From contig NZ_CP048814.1 of the NCBI RefSeq assembly GCF_014217785.1, positions 2,108,001-2,172,000 on the forward strand: DNA of 64,000 nt, written 5' to 3'. Below, one piece after another: positions 28,606 through 40,748 of the stretch. The notes beneath the pieces were generated by a model. It was not told the DNA's origin and ran no database searches. It saw nothing but the letters and a program-made list of their open reading frames with translations. How positions within the stretch are numbered: the stretch's first letter is position 1; every line of letters begins with the position of its first letter. This DNA is from Rhodococcus triatomae. GTDB lineage: Bacteria; Actinomycetota; Actinomycetes; Mycobacteriales; Mycobacteriaceae. Position numbers and translations under genes: made by a program.

Positions 28606-28966
28606 TGAGGACCCTTTCGATCAGTTCACGACGCTCGGAATCCGTGGAGTCTTCCTTGAGCGTCGCGAGAATCTGCAGGTGACCTGCCTCGACGAGATCG
28701 GCGACCAACACGCGTGCGACGCCGAGCGGCATCGAGATACGGGCTGCGATCTCGGCCACCGAGGGCGAGTGCTGACACAGCGCGACGATCGCGGCGTTCA
28801 CGTCGTCGAGCTCCCACTGCCGGTCCTCGGACTGGGGCAGCGCCTGGATCAGTGCCTCGAGCGCGAGCTCGACGGCAGGCCGGGTACGCCCCGACGTCAG
28901 GGAGTAGGGCCGCACGATGCTCGGGCCCGAGTCCCCCGGACCCGCGTAGTCGTCGTCTGCGCTCAT
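28586..28966 (-). CDS. Conservon DUF742 protein (CvnC-type)
   Basis: A 126-residue DUF742 protein with a predicted winged-helix core. The conserved start SIVRPYSLTSGRTRP (about residues 16-30) is followed by the helix-turn-helix-like EIAARISMPLGVARVLVADLVEAGHL (about residues 72-97). It forms the third gene of the conservon and overlaps the GTPase gene. The real ATG is at 28966; the frame extends 105 bases further but would overlap the roadblock gene more. The role is as a scaffold or regulator in the complex. Confidence 0.92.
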   Translation of the reverse strand: MSADDDYAGPGDSGPSIVRPYSLTSGRTRPAVELALEALIQALPQSEDRQWELDDVNAAIVALCQHSPSVAEIAARISMPLGVARVLVADLVEAGHLQILATLKEDSTDSERRELIERVLSGLRQI

Positions 28967-28974
28967 GACGGTCG

Positions 28975-29388
28975 TCAGGATCCTTGCGGAGCGCGGGCCG
29001 TGGCCTGCACGGACGCACCGACACGATCGACGAGAATGGCCATCTCGTAGCCGACCTGGCCGATGTCGCATTCGGCGTCGGTCAGTGTCGCGAGGTAGGA
29101 GCCGTCACCGACGCTCATCAGAAGCAGGTAGCCGTACTGCATCTCGACGACCGACTGCAGCACCCCGCCGCCCTCGAAGAGCCGGGAGACGCCGGCGGAC
29201 AGGCTCGCCAGACCCGAGGTCACGGCCGCGAGCTGCTCGGCACGGTCCAGCGGCAGGTGCGCGCTGGCGGCCATGAGCAGGCCGTCCGCGGACACCAGGA
29301 CCGCATGGGACACCCCCGCCACGTCGGTGACGAAGTTGGAGACCAGCCAGTCGAGCGGGCGCGTCTCGGAACCGGGCGCTGGATTCAT
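28975..29388 (-). CDS. Roadblock/LC7 domain protein of the conservon (CvnB-type)
   Basis: A 137-residue roadblock/LC7 protein, the family's usual length. The N-terminal segment [31 protein letters not shown] (about residues 12-42) is the signature first helix-strand, followed by the central long helix and strands [19 protein letters not shown]. Such proteins act as partners for Ras-like GTPases. The stop codon lies eight bases before the DUF742 ATG, and its ATG overlaps the kinase stop (ATGA at 29385-29388), so the operon is translationally linked. Confidence 0.94.
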   Translation of the reverse strand: MNPAPGSETRPLDWLVSNFVTDVAGVSHAVLVSADGLLMAASAHLPLDRAEQLAAVTSGLASLSAGVSRLFEGGGVLQSVVEMQYGYLLLMSVGDGSYLATLTDAECDIGQVGYEMAILVDRVGASVQATARAPQGS

Positions 29389-32186
29389 CGTTCTCCTTCG
29401 GTACTGGGGGTGTCGGTGTGCGTGCGGGCGCGGCCGCTGCGGACACCCCGCTGGTGGCTGCTCAGCTTCGCCCGGATTGTTTCAGGGTCGCGCACCCGAC
29501 GCAGCGTCCCGGTCTGTGCTCCTTCGACGGTCCCCGGGAGCAGTCGTTCTCCCGGCCGGCGTTTCGGCAGGCCCAGATCGGGATCGATCTCTGCGGGCGT
29601 GGACCGCACCCGTTCGACGGCGGACCAGCCGGCGTCGGCGGGCGATTCCCAGGTGGTCGGCGGCGGGCCGTCGTTCTTGGTGGGATCGCGCAGCCACTCG
29701 GAGACCATCTGGTCGAAGATCGGCGTCCCCGTGTCCTCGAGGGGATCGGGCCGACGCGGAGGCTGCTGCTGAGCCGGTTGCTCGGTGCGGGCCCGGAAGA
29801 ACGACGCCGTCTTGGCCGGATCCCGGTACCGGTGCCGTTGCACGGTCGGCACCTGGTCCTGCTCGAGCGCTCCGGCCTCGTCACCGAGGGACAGGCTGCT
29901 GCCGTCGACGACCGGATCCAGCCCGGCGGGCTCCGGACGCGGCTCACCGGCACGCGGCGGACGGGGCGGGGTGACCGCACCACGGGCGGGCGGAGTTTCC
30001 GGTTCCCGCGCCGGTGTGGGTGCCGACGGCACACCGGTGTCCCCGGTGATCCCGCTCGCTCCCGGCGTGCGGCGTGGCAACGCCGAACCCGGCGGCGAGG
30101 CCGTGGGTGCCGAGTCGTGGCCGTTGCGTTCCGGCAGCGGAGGCTGCGCGGCCGGTGCGGTCGCGCTCTCCCGACGCGAGGGCAGCGCGGGGCGCTCCTC
30201 GCTGCGGGTGGTGTCCCGCGGCGGCAGTGCCGGCCGCTCGGGGGCGGCCACGACGGCCTGCTGACCGGTGTCGAACCGGTTGCTGTGGGCGACGATCAGG
30301 GACGTCGGCAGGTGGATGCTCACGGTGACGCCGGGGTTGCGGGCGGTGTCGAAGGTCGGGCGCATCCGCACCGTCAGACCGTGCCGCTGAGCCAGCCGGC
30401 TGACCACGAACAGGCCCATGTGACGTGCCGTCTCGGGGCCGACCTCACCACCGGAAGCCAGGCGCTCGTTGATCTCGGTGAGCTCGTCGGTCGGGACACC
30501 GATGCCGCGGTCGGCGATCTCGAGCAGCACGCCGCCGTCGACGGCGCGGGCGAAGCCGAAGGTCACCGGCGAGCCGGGCGGCGAGGCACGCAGCGCGTTG
30601 TCGACGAGTTCGGCGAGCAGGTGGACCACGTCCGTGGCGACCGAGCCACTGAGCGCGCCCTCCGGAGTGGCACCGACCTGCACACGCTGGTAGTCCTCCA
30701 CCTCGGAGATCGCGGCGCGCAGGACGTCGCCGAGGGGAACGGCGGCGGACTGGTTGCGGCGCACCCGGGTACCGGCGAGGACGAGGAGGTTCTCGCCGTT
30801 CCGGCGCATACGCGCCGCCAGGTGGTCGAGGCGGAAGAGGCTCTCGAGCCGCTTCGGGTCCTTCTCCTCGAACTCGAGCTTCTCGATGAGACCGAGCTGC
30901 TGGTCCACCAGCGACTTGCTGCGCCGGGCCAGGGTCTCGAACATGTCGCTGATCTGCAGGCGCAGCTGCGCCTGCTCGCCGGCGAGCTTGAGGGCCTGTC
31001 CGTGCATGTCGTCCACCGCCCGGGCCAGCTGCCCGATCTCTTCGGTGGAGTCGACGGGCACCGGATCGAACGACAGGTCGCGGGGATCGTCACTGGACTT
31101 GATCTTCTCGATCGCCTGCGGCAGATCGCGGCGGGCCGCCTTGAGCGCCCCGTAGCGGAGCTTGCGGATGGGCCCGACGAGGGACCGCGACACCAGCAGC
31201 GCCAGGATCAACGCCGCGAGCAGGGTTCCCATGACGACCGCGGTGTCACGGAGTGCGGCGGAGCGGGCGTCCGCCGCCTTCGTCGTGACGGTGTCGGCGA
31301 TGTCGGCCGCCGCCGCGGAGGTGAGGTCCTGGTAGATGTCCTTGCTCGAGATGAGCGACCCGCGGATCTGCAGCACCGGCAGCAGTCCGCCCTGCGCCGC
31401 GTCCGCGACGCCGTCGTCGATGAGCCGGTTACGGGTGGTGATCTGCTCGTGTAGTGACGCGAGCTGTGTGTCGTCCTCGGGATAGAAGCGGCCGAGGAGA
31501 TCGAGCAGGCCGGACTCGGAACCCGCGGAGAACACGATGTCGTTCATCGGGATGTTTCCGGCGCGAGCCAGTGCGCGACCCTCGGCGGTGGAGTAGAGGT
31601 TCATCAGGTCGACCATCGCCATCGCCTGGTCGAACAGGCGGCGCTGCGCCTGCCAGGACGTCATGAGCTGGAAGCTCTTGTCGATGACCTCGGGGTCCTC
31701 GACCGGGGCCAGGATCAGCTCGGCGGAATCGATGAAGTCCTCGGCGAGAGCGCGCTGCCGGTCGCCGATCACGCTCGGCGGGACTCCCCCGGAATCCATC
31801 AGGTCGAGCAGCGAACGGGTGTCGGCGACGGACTTGTTGATCGAGGCGGCGACGTCCCGGTCGAGTTCCGGGTTGCGGGCGCCCTCGGACACCTGCTCGA
31901 GAAGTTCCTCGACGGTCTGGCGGTCCTCGGCGAGGGCCGTGCCGGAGGCGACACCACCGGAGAGCGTACCCATCGCGGCTTCGAGCGCCACCATGTCGGG
32001 AATACCGCTGACCTGGTTGGCCGCCGAGGTGTACTGAACCGCACCGCTGAGTTCGGCCTCGACGCGCAGTCCACCGAGGATCATGGCGACCGTCACCGGG
32101 ACGGCAAGCACCGCGGTGACCTTCCACCGCAGGCCCCAGCCTTCGATATCCCAGAACTTCGCCCGGGGTGGCGAATGCTCGTCCAT
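29385..32186 (-). CDS. Conservon sensor histidine kinase with nitrate-sensor-like ectodomain (CvnA-type)
   Basis: Membrane sensor of 933 residues. Helix 1 (about 21-41) and helix 2 (about 315-333) bracket a helical extracytoplasmic domain like NIT nitrate/nitrite-sensing domains. A HAMP linker (about 334-400) and dimerisation helices follow ([17 protein letters not shown], His455 in the phosphoacceptor position). The ATPase domain has the N box [13 protein letters not shown] (526-538) and EIADRGIGV. The last 300 residues are Pro/Arg-rich and disordered. ATG 32186 is chosen because GGGGAG precedes it; the frame extends upstream to 32384 in unlikely sequence. It is the first gene of the operon and reports to the roadblock and GTPase partners. 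Confidence 0.93.
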   Translation of the reverse strand: MDEHSPPRAKFWDIEGWGLRWKVTAVLAVPVTVAMILGGLRVEAELSGAVQYTSAANQVSGIPDMVALEAAMGTLSGGVASGTALAEDRQTVEELLEQVSEGARNPELDRDVAASINKSVADTRSLLDLMDSGGVPPSVIGDRQRALAEDFIDSAELILAPVEDPEVIDKSFQLMTSWQAQRRLFDQAMAMVDLMNLYSTAEGRALARAGNIPMNDIVFSAGSESGLLDLLGRFYPEDDTQLASLHEQITTRNRLIDDGVADAAQGGLLPVLQIRGSLISSKDIYQDLTSAAAADIADTVTTKAADARSAALRDTAVVMGTLLAALILALLVSRSLVGPIRKLRYGALKAARRDLPQAIEKIKSSDDPRDLSFDPVPVDSTEEIGQLARAVDDMHGQALKLAGEQAQLRLQISDMFETLARRSKSLVDQQLGLIEKLEFEEKDPKRLESLFRLDHLAARMRRNGENLLVLAGTRVRRNQSAAVPLGDVLRAAISEVEDYQRVQVGATPEGALSGSVATDVVHLLAELVDNALRASPPGSPVTFGFARAVDGGVLLEIADRGIGVPTDELTEINERLASGGEVGPETARHMGLFVVSRLAQRHGLTVRMRPTFDTARNPGVTVSIHLPTSLIVAHSNRFDTGQQAVVAAPERPALPPRDTTRSEERPALPSRRESATAPAAQPPLPERNGHDSAPTASPPGSALPRRTPGASGITGDTGVPSAPTPAREPETPPARGAVTPPRPPRAGEPRPEPAGLDPVVDGSSLSLGDEAGALEQDQVPTVQRHRYRDPAKTASFFRARTEQPAQQQPPRRPDPLEDTGTPIFDQMVSEWLRDPTKNDGPPPTTWESPADAGWSAVERVRSTPAEIDPDLGLPKRRPGERLLPGTVEGAQTGTLRRVRDPETIRAKLSSHQRGVRSGRARTHTDTPSTEGER

Positions 32187-32339
32187 CCCACGCTCCCCTT
32201 CCACACGTCGTTGTCCACCAGCCGATGCGCGCCGCGTACTGCTACGCGACCCACACCGGGAGTTGCACCCCCCGACGGAGCCGATCCCGGTGTTCTCGAT
32301 GGTGCGCCACGAAACTACCCGCACCAACGACGCTGCCGA

Positions 32340-32368
32340 ATACTGTGATCGGTCCACATCCTCGTCAA
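32340..32368 (-). promoter_or_regulatory. Candidate promoter of the conservon operon
   Basis: On the minus strand TTGACG (32368-32363) and CAGTAT (32345-32340) are separated by 17 bases, a good sigma-A match, about 150 bases upstream of the kinase ATG. A dyad GTTAC-ttacgg-GTAAC lies upstream at 32401-32416. The rest of the 32187-32583 gap shows no gene. Confidence 0.4.
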
Positions 32369-32583
32369 ACGAGAGTTGTAGCACACCTCGAGACCAAACC
32401 GTTACTTACGGGTAACTACCGCCTCACCAGCCGCAAAACTGTTCAGCCGACACAATGCACTCCCCTGCAGTCGGAAAACAACCTCCGAACCTGTCGCCGG
32501 ACGTTCTCGGCGGCTACTCACCGATCCGCCCTCGACATCCCTCCGCCGATGTCACCGGTGTATGCGCCGTACCCGGCGAGCAC

Positions 32584-32618
32584 GAGTGCGGCGCACCCGT
32601 TCCGGGTGCACCGCACTC
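32584..32618 (-). terminator. Terminator hairpin downstream of gyrB
   Basis: GAGTGCGGCGCACCC (32584-32598) and GGGTGCACCGCACTC (32604-32618) pair in 14 of 15 positions around a GTTCC loop. It begins 17 bases after the gyrB stop codon and is GC-rich without a T tract. Confidence 0.75.
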
Positions 32619-32634
32619 TCGTCGGCGAACCGCA

Positions 32635-34805
<2,171 letters not shown>

Positions 34806-34830
34806 ACTTCGCAGGCGTCTACGACACCCC

Positions 34831-35805
34831 TCATTGGCCCGCAGACGGCTTTTCTCGGACGTCTGCGGGTGGGACCTCGCCCGCAGACCCCTTCGTGGAG
34901 CGCCGTGCGATCACCTCGTCGACGAATGCGCCGGTCGCCCGCGCCACCTCTCCGGGGTGGGAGAACGGCGACCAGTGTCCGGAGTCGATCGTGGTTCGCC
35001 GCAGGTCGGAGACCCACCGCTCGGAATCCTCGTACCCGACCGGACGCACCGCCTTGTCCCTCCGGTTCAGCAGCAACTGCACCGGCACCTGCGTGTACCG
35101 CTCCCTCGGCCGGAACAGGTGTCTGCGGATGTTCGCGCGGTACAGCTTCAGCCCGTGCACCATGTCGTCCGCGAGGGTGGGCGCAGTGTGCACGGTCCCG
35201 GGGTCGAGCCCGTCGAAGAACTTCAGGAACGCGGGCCAGTGCTTCGAGAACCACAACCGCAGCGGGAGCGTCGCGAGTCCGGGCACCTGGAAGACCACGG
35301 TGTATGCGGACGCCACGGCCTGCGCCAGGGGACCACCGGGGCTGCGGTCACGCAGTCGCCGGCGAACCCAGCTCCCCAGATGGTCCAGATTGGGCCCGGA
35401 CACGGAGGTGAACGAGGCGATCCGATCCCGCGCCCCCGGCTCGCACACCGCCTCCCACGTCTCCACCGAGCCCCAGTCGTGCGCGAGCACGTGCACCGGT
35501 TCGTCCGGGCTGACGCCGTCGATCACCGCGAACAGGTCCGCCGCCATCTCGGCCAGCCGGTAGCTCGCCACATCCGCGGGGACCGTGCTCTGCCCGGCGC
35601 CGCGACTGTCGTAACTGATCACTCGGAAGCGATCGGCGAGGTGCGGGATCACGTGCTGCCAGAGTTCGTGCGTGTCCGGCCACCCGTGCACCAACAGCAG
35701 CGGGGGGCCGTCGGCTCGACCGTGCTCGAACACCGCGAGTTCCACCGGACCCCGCTGCACCCGGCGTACGGCACCGATATTGGTCGCGCCCATCGTCATC
35801 CTCAC
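34831..35805 (-). CDS. Alpha/beta hydrolase (epoxide hydrolase-like)
   Basis: A 324-residue alpha/beta-hydrolase fold protein. The oxyanion motif LLVHGWPDTHELW (about residues 36-48) and the nucleophile elbow LAHDWGSVETWE (Asp about residue 110) match epoxide hydrolases and dehalogenases, as does the late His in DSGHWSPFSHP (about residue 292). It lies 45 bases downstream of the reductase and on the same strand, so it may process the product of that oxygenase-like pair, for example an epoxide or ester. It also resembles the N-terminal half of mycobacterial EphD. The substrate is unknown. Confidence 0.8.
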   Translation of the reverse strand: MRMTMGATNIGAVRRVQRGPVELAVFEHGRADGPPLLLVHGWPDTHELWQHVIPHLADRFRVISYDSRGAGQSTVPADVASYRLAEMAADLFAVIDGVSPDEPVHVLAHDWGSVETWEAVCEPGARDRIASFTSVSGPNLDHLGSWVRRRLRDRSPGGPLAQAVASAYTVVFQVPGLATLPLRLWFSKHWPAFLKFFDGLDPGTVHTAPTLADDMVHGLKLYRANIRRHLFRPRERYTQVPVQLLLNRRDKAVRPVGYEDSERWVSDLRRTTIDSGHWSPFSHPGEVARATGAFVDEVIARRSTKGSAGEVPPADVREKPSAGQ

Positions 35806-35850
35806 GTTCTGTAGAAAGATCTGTCCTGCAGTGGATTACCCGCCGAGCAC

Positions 35851-36972
35851 CTACACGTCGAGGACGAGACGCCCTCCGGTGCTGCGCGACACGCACAGGA
35901 GCATCTCGCTCTCCTGTTCCTCGGTGGTGAGGCGTCGCTCCCGGTGCTCCGGTTCCCCGGCGAGTACCCGGACCCGGCAGGTCCCGCAGAAACCCTGCTG
36001 ACAGGAATAGGCGATCTCGGGTTTGCGCTCGCGGACGACGGACAGCGCGGACTCGTCGGCAGGAACGGTCAGCACCTCTCCGGTGCTGACCAGTTGCACC
36101 TCGAACTCGGAGCCGTCGACGACCGGCGGCGCCCCGAATCGTTCGAAATGCAATGACCGGGAGCCGGTTCCGGCGAACCCGCCACGTACCGCGTCGAGCA
36201 TGGGAGTGGGACCACAACAATAGATGGCACCGCCGACCGGGGCGCGGTCGAGGAGCTCGGCTGCGGTGGGCAACCCGTACTCGTCGTCGGGACGAACGAA
36301 AACCCTGTCGGCTTCGAAGGTCTCGATCTCCTCGAGAAACGGCATGGATTCCCGGGAACGTCCCGAGTAGACGAACTGCCAGTCCATCCCGCGCGCCCGC
36401 GCCGCACGCACCATCGCGAGGATCGGCGTGATGCCGATCCCCCCGGCGACGAAGAGTGCACTCCCACGTCCGACGAACGGAAATCCGTTGCGCGGTCCCC
36501 GGACCGTCACCGTCGTCCCGATCTCGAGCGCGTGCATCTCCAGGGATCCACCGCCACCGCCTCGAACCGCCCGCACCGCGACGCTGTAGGCAGTGGTGTC
36601 CCGCGGATCACCGCACAGCGAGTACTGGCGCCGGCGACCCGACGGGAGGTGGAAGTCCAGGTGTTCGCCCGCCTGCCAGTCCGGCAGGTCCCCGCCGCCC
36701 GCCGCGGTGAACCGCAACCGCACCACGTTCTCGTCGGCCGCGACGACCTCGCGACCGGTGAGCGTGAGGGTCAGTGCGCTGTCCGGGTTGTGACCGGCGA
36801 CCACCGGGTCGTACTCGTAGGCTCCGAGCACCTTGAAGTACGCCTGCGCCACACTCTGGGTGACCCGCATGGCGCGATCGGCGCGGGATCGGCCGCGCAG
36901 ATCGCGCGGCGCCTCGTACCGGCCGATCTCCGCCCCGGTGAGACTGGCCCGGATGTCGCGCAGCTTGCTCAT
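35851..36972 (-). CDS. Ferredoxin-type flavin reductase with C-terminal [2Fe-2S] domain
   Basis: NAD(P)H-dependent electron-transfer protein of 373 residues. The order is an FAD-binding barrel (RQYSLCGDP, about residues 140-148), an NAD-binding domain (FVAGGIGITPILAMV, about residues 192-206; CCGPTPMLDAV), then a plant-type ferredoxin with CQQGFCGTCRVRVL and a last Cys in MLLCVS. It overlaps the upstream di-iron gene by ATGA, so the two are a likely electron donor and acceptor pair, as in multicomponent monooxygenases. ATG 36972 is the start. The substrate oxidised by the pair is not evident. Confidence 0.88.
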   Translation of the reverse strand: MSKLRDIRASLTGAEIGRYEAPRDLRGRSRADRAMRVTQSVAQAYFKVLGAYEYDPVVAGHNPDSALTLTLTGREVVAADENVVRLRFTAAGGGDLPDWQAGEHLDFHLPSGRRRQYSLCGDPRDTTAYSVAVRAVRGGGGGSLEMHALEIGTTVTVRGPRNGFPFVGRGSALFVAGGIGITPILAMVRAARARGMDWQFVYSGRSRESMPFLEEIETFEADRVFVRPDDEYGLPTAAELLDRAPVGGAIYCCGPTPMLDAVRGGFAGTGSRSLHFERFGAPPVVDGSEFEVQLVSTGEVLTVPADESALSVVRERKPEIAYSCQQGFCGTCRVRVLAGEPEHRERRLTTEEQESEMLLCVSRSTGGRLVLDV

Positions 36973-37868
36973 CGGGCCGCCGCCCGGGCCGCAGGGGACG
37001 AGGCCAGGTATTCCACCGCCTGCGCCGTCGATCCCTCGTTGCGCGGGTCGTAGGAACGGGTGAAGTAGGCCGACATCCGCTTGACCAGGTCCGGCGCCGT
37101 GGGAAGCGTGCCTCTCCTGCCCGCGGCGAAGAAGTCGGACCAGTGCGGCTTGCGGCGGTGGGGAGACCAGGCCGCCAGTTCCGGATCGTTGCGCATGAGG
37201 AACCGGGTGCCACGCACCCACAGCCAGACAATGGCCGGGGTGACGACGAGCTGGGTGCGAATGCGTCGCGACTCCCGCTTGTCGAAGTAGCGCATCACGT
37301 CGTAGGCGACGGCCCGGTGCTCGACTTCCTCGGCGCCGTGCCAGCGCAGCAGATCGAGCATCGTCGGATGCATCTCGGCGCGGTCGAGGCCGTCCGCGTT
37401 GAGGACCCAGTCCCCGAGGAACGCCGTGATGTGCTCGATCGCGGCGATGAGGGCGAGCCGCTCGACGAGGTGGTTGCGCGCCCGCATCCCGGTCAGTGGC
37501 CTGGGTCCGAGGAGCTTGCCGAACGCCCAGTGCATCTGGTCGGTGAACGGGGTCGGGTCGAGTCCGTTCGCCTTCAAGTGCTCGAGTACGCCCGAATGCG
37601 CGTTCGCGTGCATGGCCTCCTGGCCGATGAAGCCGATGACGTCCTCGCGCAGCTTCTCGTCCTCGATGAGGGGAAGTGCTTCCTTGAACGTCTCGACGAA
37701 CCACTCTTCACCGGCCGGAAGCAGCATGTGCAGGACGTTGAAGACATGGGTACCGAACGGATCACCGGGCATCCAGTGCATCGGCAACGTCGACCAGTCG
37801 AACTCGACGTCACGTGCCTGCAGCACGATGTGATCCGGCTCCGTGTGCTCTGTGACGGCTGACGACAT
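36969..37868 (-). CDS. Ferritin-like di-iron protein of the PF10118 'metal-dependent hydrolase' family
   Basis: A 299-residue helical protein. Di-iron-type ligand patterns are seen in AGEEWFVETFKEALP, GFIGQEAMHANAHSG (ExxH), LIAAIEHITAFLGDW and GAEEVEHRAVAYDVM (ExxH), spaced as in four-helix carboxylate di-iron enzymes. The family is annotated as metal-dependent hydrolase, but the ligand set and the coupled reductase suggest an oxygenase. It is the first gene of a three-gene cluster with the reductase and alpha/beta hydrolase, placed between DUF721 and gyrB, where mycobacteria have nothing. A hydrophobic stretch LVVTPAIVWLWVRGT could anchor it to the membrane. Confidence 0.8.
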   Translation of the reverse strand: MSSAVTEHTEPDHIVLQARDVEFDWSTLPMHWMPGDPFGTHVFNVLHMLLPAGEEWFVETFKEALPLIEDEKLREDVIGFIGQEAMHANAHSGVLEHLKANGLDPTPFTDQMHWAFGKLLGPRPLTGMRARNHLVERLALIAAIEHITAFLGDWVLNADGLDRAEMHPTMLDLLRWHGAEEVEHRAVAYDVMRYFDKRESRRIRTQLVVTPAIVWLWVRGTRFLMRNDPELAAWSPHRRKPHWSDFFAAGRRGTLPTAPDLVKRMSAYFTRSYDPRNEGSTAQAVEYLASSPAARAAAR

Positions 37869-37985
37869 CGGACTACTCCCTCACCGTGCGGTTTCCTCGC
37901 GGCGAACACCACCGGGACCGGTGATGTAGTTCACTCGCGCAATAGTTACCGTAACACTCGGTTATAGGTACTCGCCAGGGCTCGG

Positions 37986-38567
37986 TCAGCCGTAGGTGTC
38001 CCGGGGCCCCCGGCCACGCACGTGCCGCTCACCCTTCCGCCAGCTCGGCGCGGACGGACCGGTGATCTTCAGGGTGCGGACGACGTCATGACCGACGGCG
38101 GTGGCGATCCGCGCCAGGATCTGGGACTGCATCATCCGCAGCTGGGTGGCCCAGGCGGTCGATTCCGCCGAGACGTGCAGCACCCCCTCGCGCAGTGTCG
38201 TCGGGGTGGCGTGCGCGGCGATGTCCTCGCCGACCACCTGCACCCAACGCCCCAGCACCGTGCCCTCGGACACGTGGGGAGACCAGCCACGCTGTTTCGC
38301 GATCTGACCGGTGAGTGATCCGAGTGGCTGCGGATCACGGTCGTCCGGCCCCGGCCCGGACCAGCCGCGACGACGACGGGCACGCAGAGCACGCACACCA
38401 CCGGAACGGCGCCCCTGTCCGACCGCCTTGCCCCGCGCCTTCGCCGCCGCCCGGGCCTCCTCGAGGGCACGGCGGGCGAGATCGACACCCCGCACCTCCG
38501 GCTCCGCGGCCACGCCGTCCGTGATCTCAGGCTTCGCCGGTTCCGACGTCGATTCCGACTCCGTCAT
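37986..38567 (-). CDS. dciA: DUF721 (DciA-like) protein
   Basis: A 193-residue protein of the DUF721 family, which replaces DnaC as the loader of the replicative helicase DnaB in many bacteria (DciA) and lies between recF and gyrB in actinobacteria (Rv0004). The conserved core is about residues 95-170 ([28 protein letters not shown], then [21 protein letters not shown]), with a basic, disordered N-terminal part. ATG 38567 follows an excellent GAGGAGGTGG. The gene overlaps the 3' end of recF by 41 bases, so translation is coupled. The helicase-loader role is from family knowledge. Confidence 0.9.
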   Translation of the reverse strand: MTESESTSEPAKPEITDGVAAEPEVRGVDLARRALEEARAAAKARGKAVGQGRRSGGVRALRARRRRGWSGPGPDDRDPQPLGSLTGQIAKQRGWSPHVSEGTVLGRWVQVVGEDIAAHATPTTLREGVLHVSAESTAWATQLRMMQSQILARIATAVGHDVVRTLKITGPSAPSWRKGERHVRGRGPRDTYG

Positions 38568-39780
38568 CGTCCACCTCCTCGTGCGGCGAGTCCGTGATCC
38601 CGGAGACCCTGCCGCCGTCAGTATCGCGCGCCAGGACCCCGATCCTTCTCGCACGCAGCTCCGCCGGTATGTCGCCGGCCACCGCGGCGGTCACGAGGAC
38701 CTGCTCGGCATCGGCAGCGACGTCGGCGAGGGCCCGCCGACGACGTCGGTCCAGTTCGGCGAACACGTCGTCGAGCATGAGCACCGGGTCGGTGCCGTCC
38801 GTCCGAAGCAGCGCGAAGGAACCCAGACGAAGTGACAGCGCGAACGACCAGGATTCTCCGTGGCTGGCGAATCCCTTGGCCGGGGTGTCGCCGAGGACCA
38901 GTTCCAGATCGTCGCGGTGTGGGCCGACCAACGAGACCCCACGGTCGATCTCCTTGCTCCGGGCCTCCGCCAGTGCGCGAAGGAACTGCTCCTCGACGAA
39001 CGCCGAGTCCTCAGGTTCCGGCACTCGGGCGGGATCGAGGAACTCCGGAGGCAACATCTCACCGAGGCTCGAGCGGTAGCGCACCGATGCCGGCCGGGAC
39101 TCGGGTGCGATGGAGCGGTACGAGTCGGCGATGTGCGGTGCCAGTACGTGGACGAGCGCCAGCCGGGCGCAGAGCAACTCGGCGCCGTGGGCGGCCAGAT
39201 GTCCGTCCCACACGTCCAGCGTGGTGAGGGCGGACGCGCCCTCGGCGGAGTTGCCACCACGGCGCAACGCCGCTCCCGCGGTCTTGAGCAGTGCGGACCG
39301 CTGCCGCAGCACCCGGTCGTAGTCCGAGCGCACGGCGGCCATCCGCGGCAGCCGGGTGGTGACGAGTTCGTCCAGGTAGCGGCGCCGGTCCCCCGGGTCT
39401 CCCCGCACCAGGGACAGATCCTCGGGCGCGAACATCACCGTCTGCAGGATTCCCAGGATCTCGCGGGGACGACGCGTCGGGGACGTGTTGATCCGAGCCC
39501 GGTTCGCCTTGCCGTCGTTGAGTTCCACGTCGACGGTCAGCTCCCGGCCCGCGTTGACCACGGTCGCGGACACCGTGGCCTGCGCGAGGCCGCTACGCAC
39601 GAGCGGGCCGTCTCCTGCGACACGATGCGAGGACAACGTGGACACGTACGCCAGTGCCTCGAGAATGTTCGTCTTGCCGTGCCCGTTCGGGCCGACGAAC
39701 ACGGTGCACCCCGGATCGAGGGTGATCTCCATCCGGTCCCAGGAACGGAAGTCCCGCAACGTGATCGCTCGGACGAACAT
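38527..39780 (-). CDS. recF: DNA repair and gap-filling ATPase RecF
   Basis: SMC-like ATPase that loads RecA at DNA gaps, 417 residues. The Walker A motif [16 protein letters not shown] is at about residues 28-43, the signature [13 protein letters not shown] at about 312-324, and Walker [13 protein letters not shown] at about 335-346. The C-terminal tail of about 50 residues is acidic and actinobacteria-like. Its ATG follows the gnd stop without a gap, and its end overlaps DUF721. The order dnaN-gnd-recF-DUF721 is that of many mycolic-acid actinobacteria. Confidence 0.97.
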   Translation of the reverse strand: MFVRAITLRDFRSWDRMEITLDPGCTVFVGPNGHGKTNILEALAYVSTLSSHRVAGDGPLVRSGLAQATVSATVVNAGRELTVDVELNDGKANRARINTSPTRRPREILGILQTVMFAPEDLSLVRGDPGDRRRYLDELVTTRLPRMAAVRSDYDRVLRQRSALLKTAGAALRRGGNSAEGASALTTLDVWDGHLAAHGAELLCARLALVHVLAPHIADSYRSIAPESRPASVRYRSSLGEMLPPEFLDPARVPEPEDSAFVEEQFLRALAEARSKEIDRGVSLVGPHRDDLELVLGDTPAKGFASHGESWSFALSLRLGSFALLRTDGTDPVLMLDDVFAELDRRRRRALADVAADAEQVLVTAAVAGDIPAELRARRIGVLARDTDGGRVSGITDSPHEEVDDDGVGIDVGTGEA

Positions 39781-40698
39781 CTACGAACCGGACGGCGGCG
39801 CCGAGTTACCCTCGGTGCCGGAGGTTTTCGTGGCATGCCCACCGAACTGGGCGCGCAACGCGGACACCGCCTTCATCGTCGGGGAGTCGGGCTGCCGGGA
39901 CGCGAACCTGGCGAACAGCGCGGCAGAGATCACCGGAGCCGGAACCGACTGCTCGATCGCCTCCTGCACGGTCCATCGACCCTCACCGGAATCCTCTGTG
40001 TAACCGGATATCTCGGCCAGGTCCGGATCCTCGTCGAGCGCCTTCACGAGAAGCTCCAGCAGCCACGAACGGACGACCGTACCCGTCGTCCACGCCCGCA
40101 GCACTCCCGGAACGTCGGCGATCAGGTCCTGCGCCTCGAGGAGTTCGTACCCCTCCGCGTAGGCCTGCATCAACCCGTACTCGATGCCGTTGTGCACCAT
40201 CTTCGCGTAGTGGCCCGCGCCGACCGGACCGGCGTGAACGAATCCGTCGGCTCGCTCGCCTTCCGGGCGCAGCGCGTCGAAGACGGGCATGGCGCGTTCG
40301 ACGTCCCGCTCGGAACCGCCGACCATCAGTCCGTACCCGTTGTCTCTGCCCCAGATGCCACCGGAGACACCACAATCGAGAAATCCGATACCTCGTTCGG
40401 CGAGTACCTCCGCGTGCGGAGCATCGTCGGAGAATCTCGAGTTGCCGCCGTCGATGACGAGGTCACCCGGCTGCAACAGCTCGGACAACTCGCGCACGGT
40501 CACCCTGGTGACCTCGCCGGCGGGCACCATGAGCCAGACGATACGGGGCGACGGAAGGGTATCGACAAGTCCGGCAAGGGTTTCGACGTCGCTGACCTCG
40601 GGCCGCGGATCGTATCCGACCACCTCGTGGCCTCGTGACCGCAGCCGGTCCCGCATGTTGAAGCCCATCTTCCCGAGCCCCACCAAGCCGATCCGCAC
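39781..40698 (-). CDS. gnd: 6-phosphogluconate dehydrogenase, decarboxylating, short form
   Basis: Oxidative pentose phosphate enzyme (6-phosphogluconate to ribulose 5-phosphate and CO2), short tetrameric type of 305 residues, probably NAD-using as other short forms. The dinucleotide motif GLVGLGKMGFNM is at residues 4-15, the substrate loop DGGNSRFSD (about 84-92), and the catalytic Lys and His-Asn in GHYAKMVHNGIEYG (about 165-178). It lies between dnaN and recF, directly abutting recF. This odd position in the replication cluster is shared with Corynebacterium, Mycobacterium and Rhodococcus relatives. Confidence 0.94.
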   Translation of the reverse strand: MRIGLVGLGKMGFNMRDRLRSRGHEVVGYDPRPEVSDVETLAGLVDTLPSPRIVWLMVPAGEVTRVTVRELSELLQPGDLVIDGGNSRFSDDAPHAEVLAERGIGFLDCGVSGGIWGRDNGYGLMVGGSERDVERAMPVFDALRPEGERADGFVHAGPVGAGHYAKMVHNGIEYGLMQAYAEGYELLEAQDLIADVPGVLRAWTTGTVVRSWLLELLVKALDEDPDLAEISGYTEDSGEGRWTVQEAIEQSVPAPVISAALFARFASRQPDSPTMKAVSALRAQFGGHATKTSGTEGNSAPPSGS

Positions 40699-40748
40699 CG
40701 CGACCTCCTCTTCCGAACCGTTCGTGTCCGCTGGCGTTCCTGCCGGTG

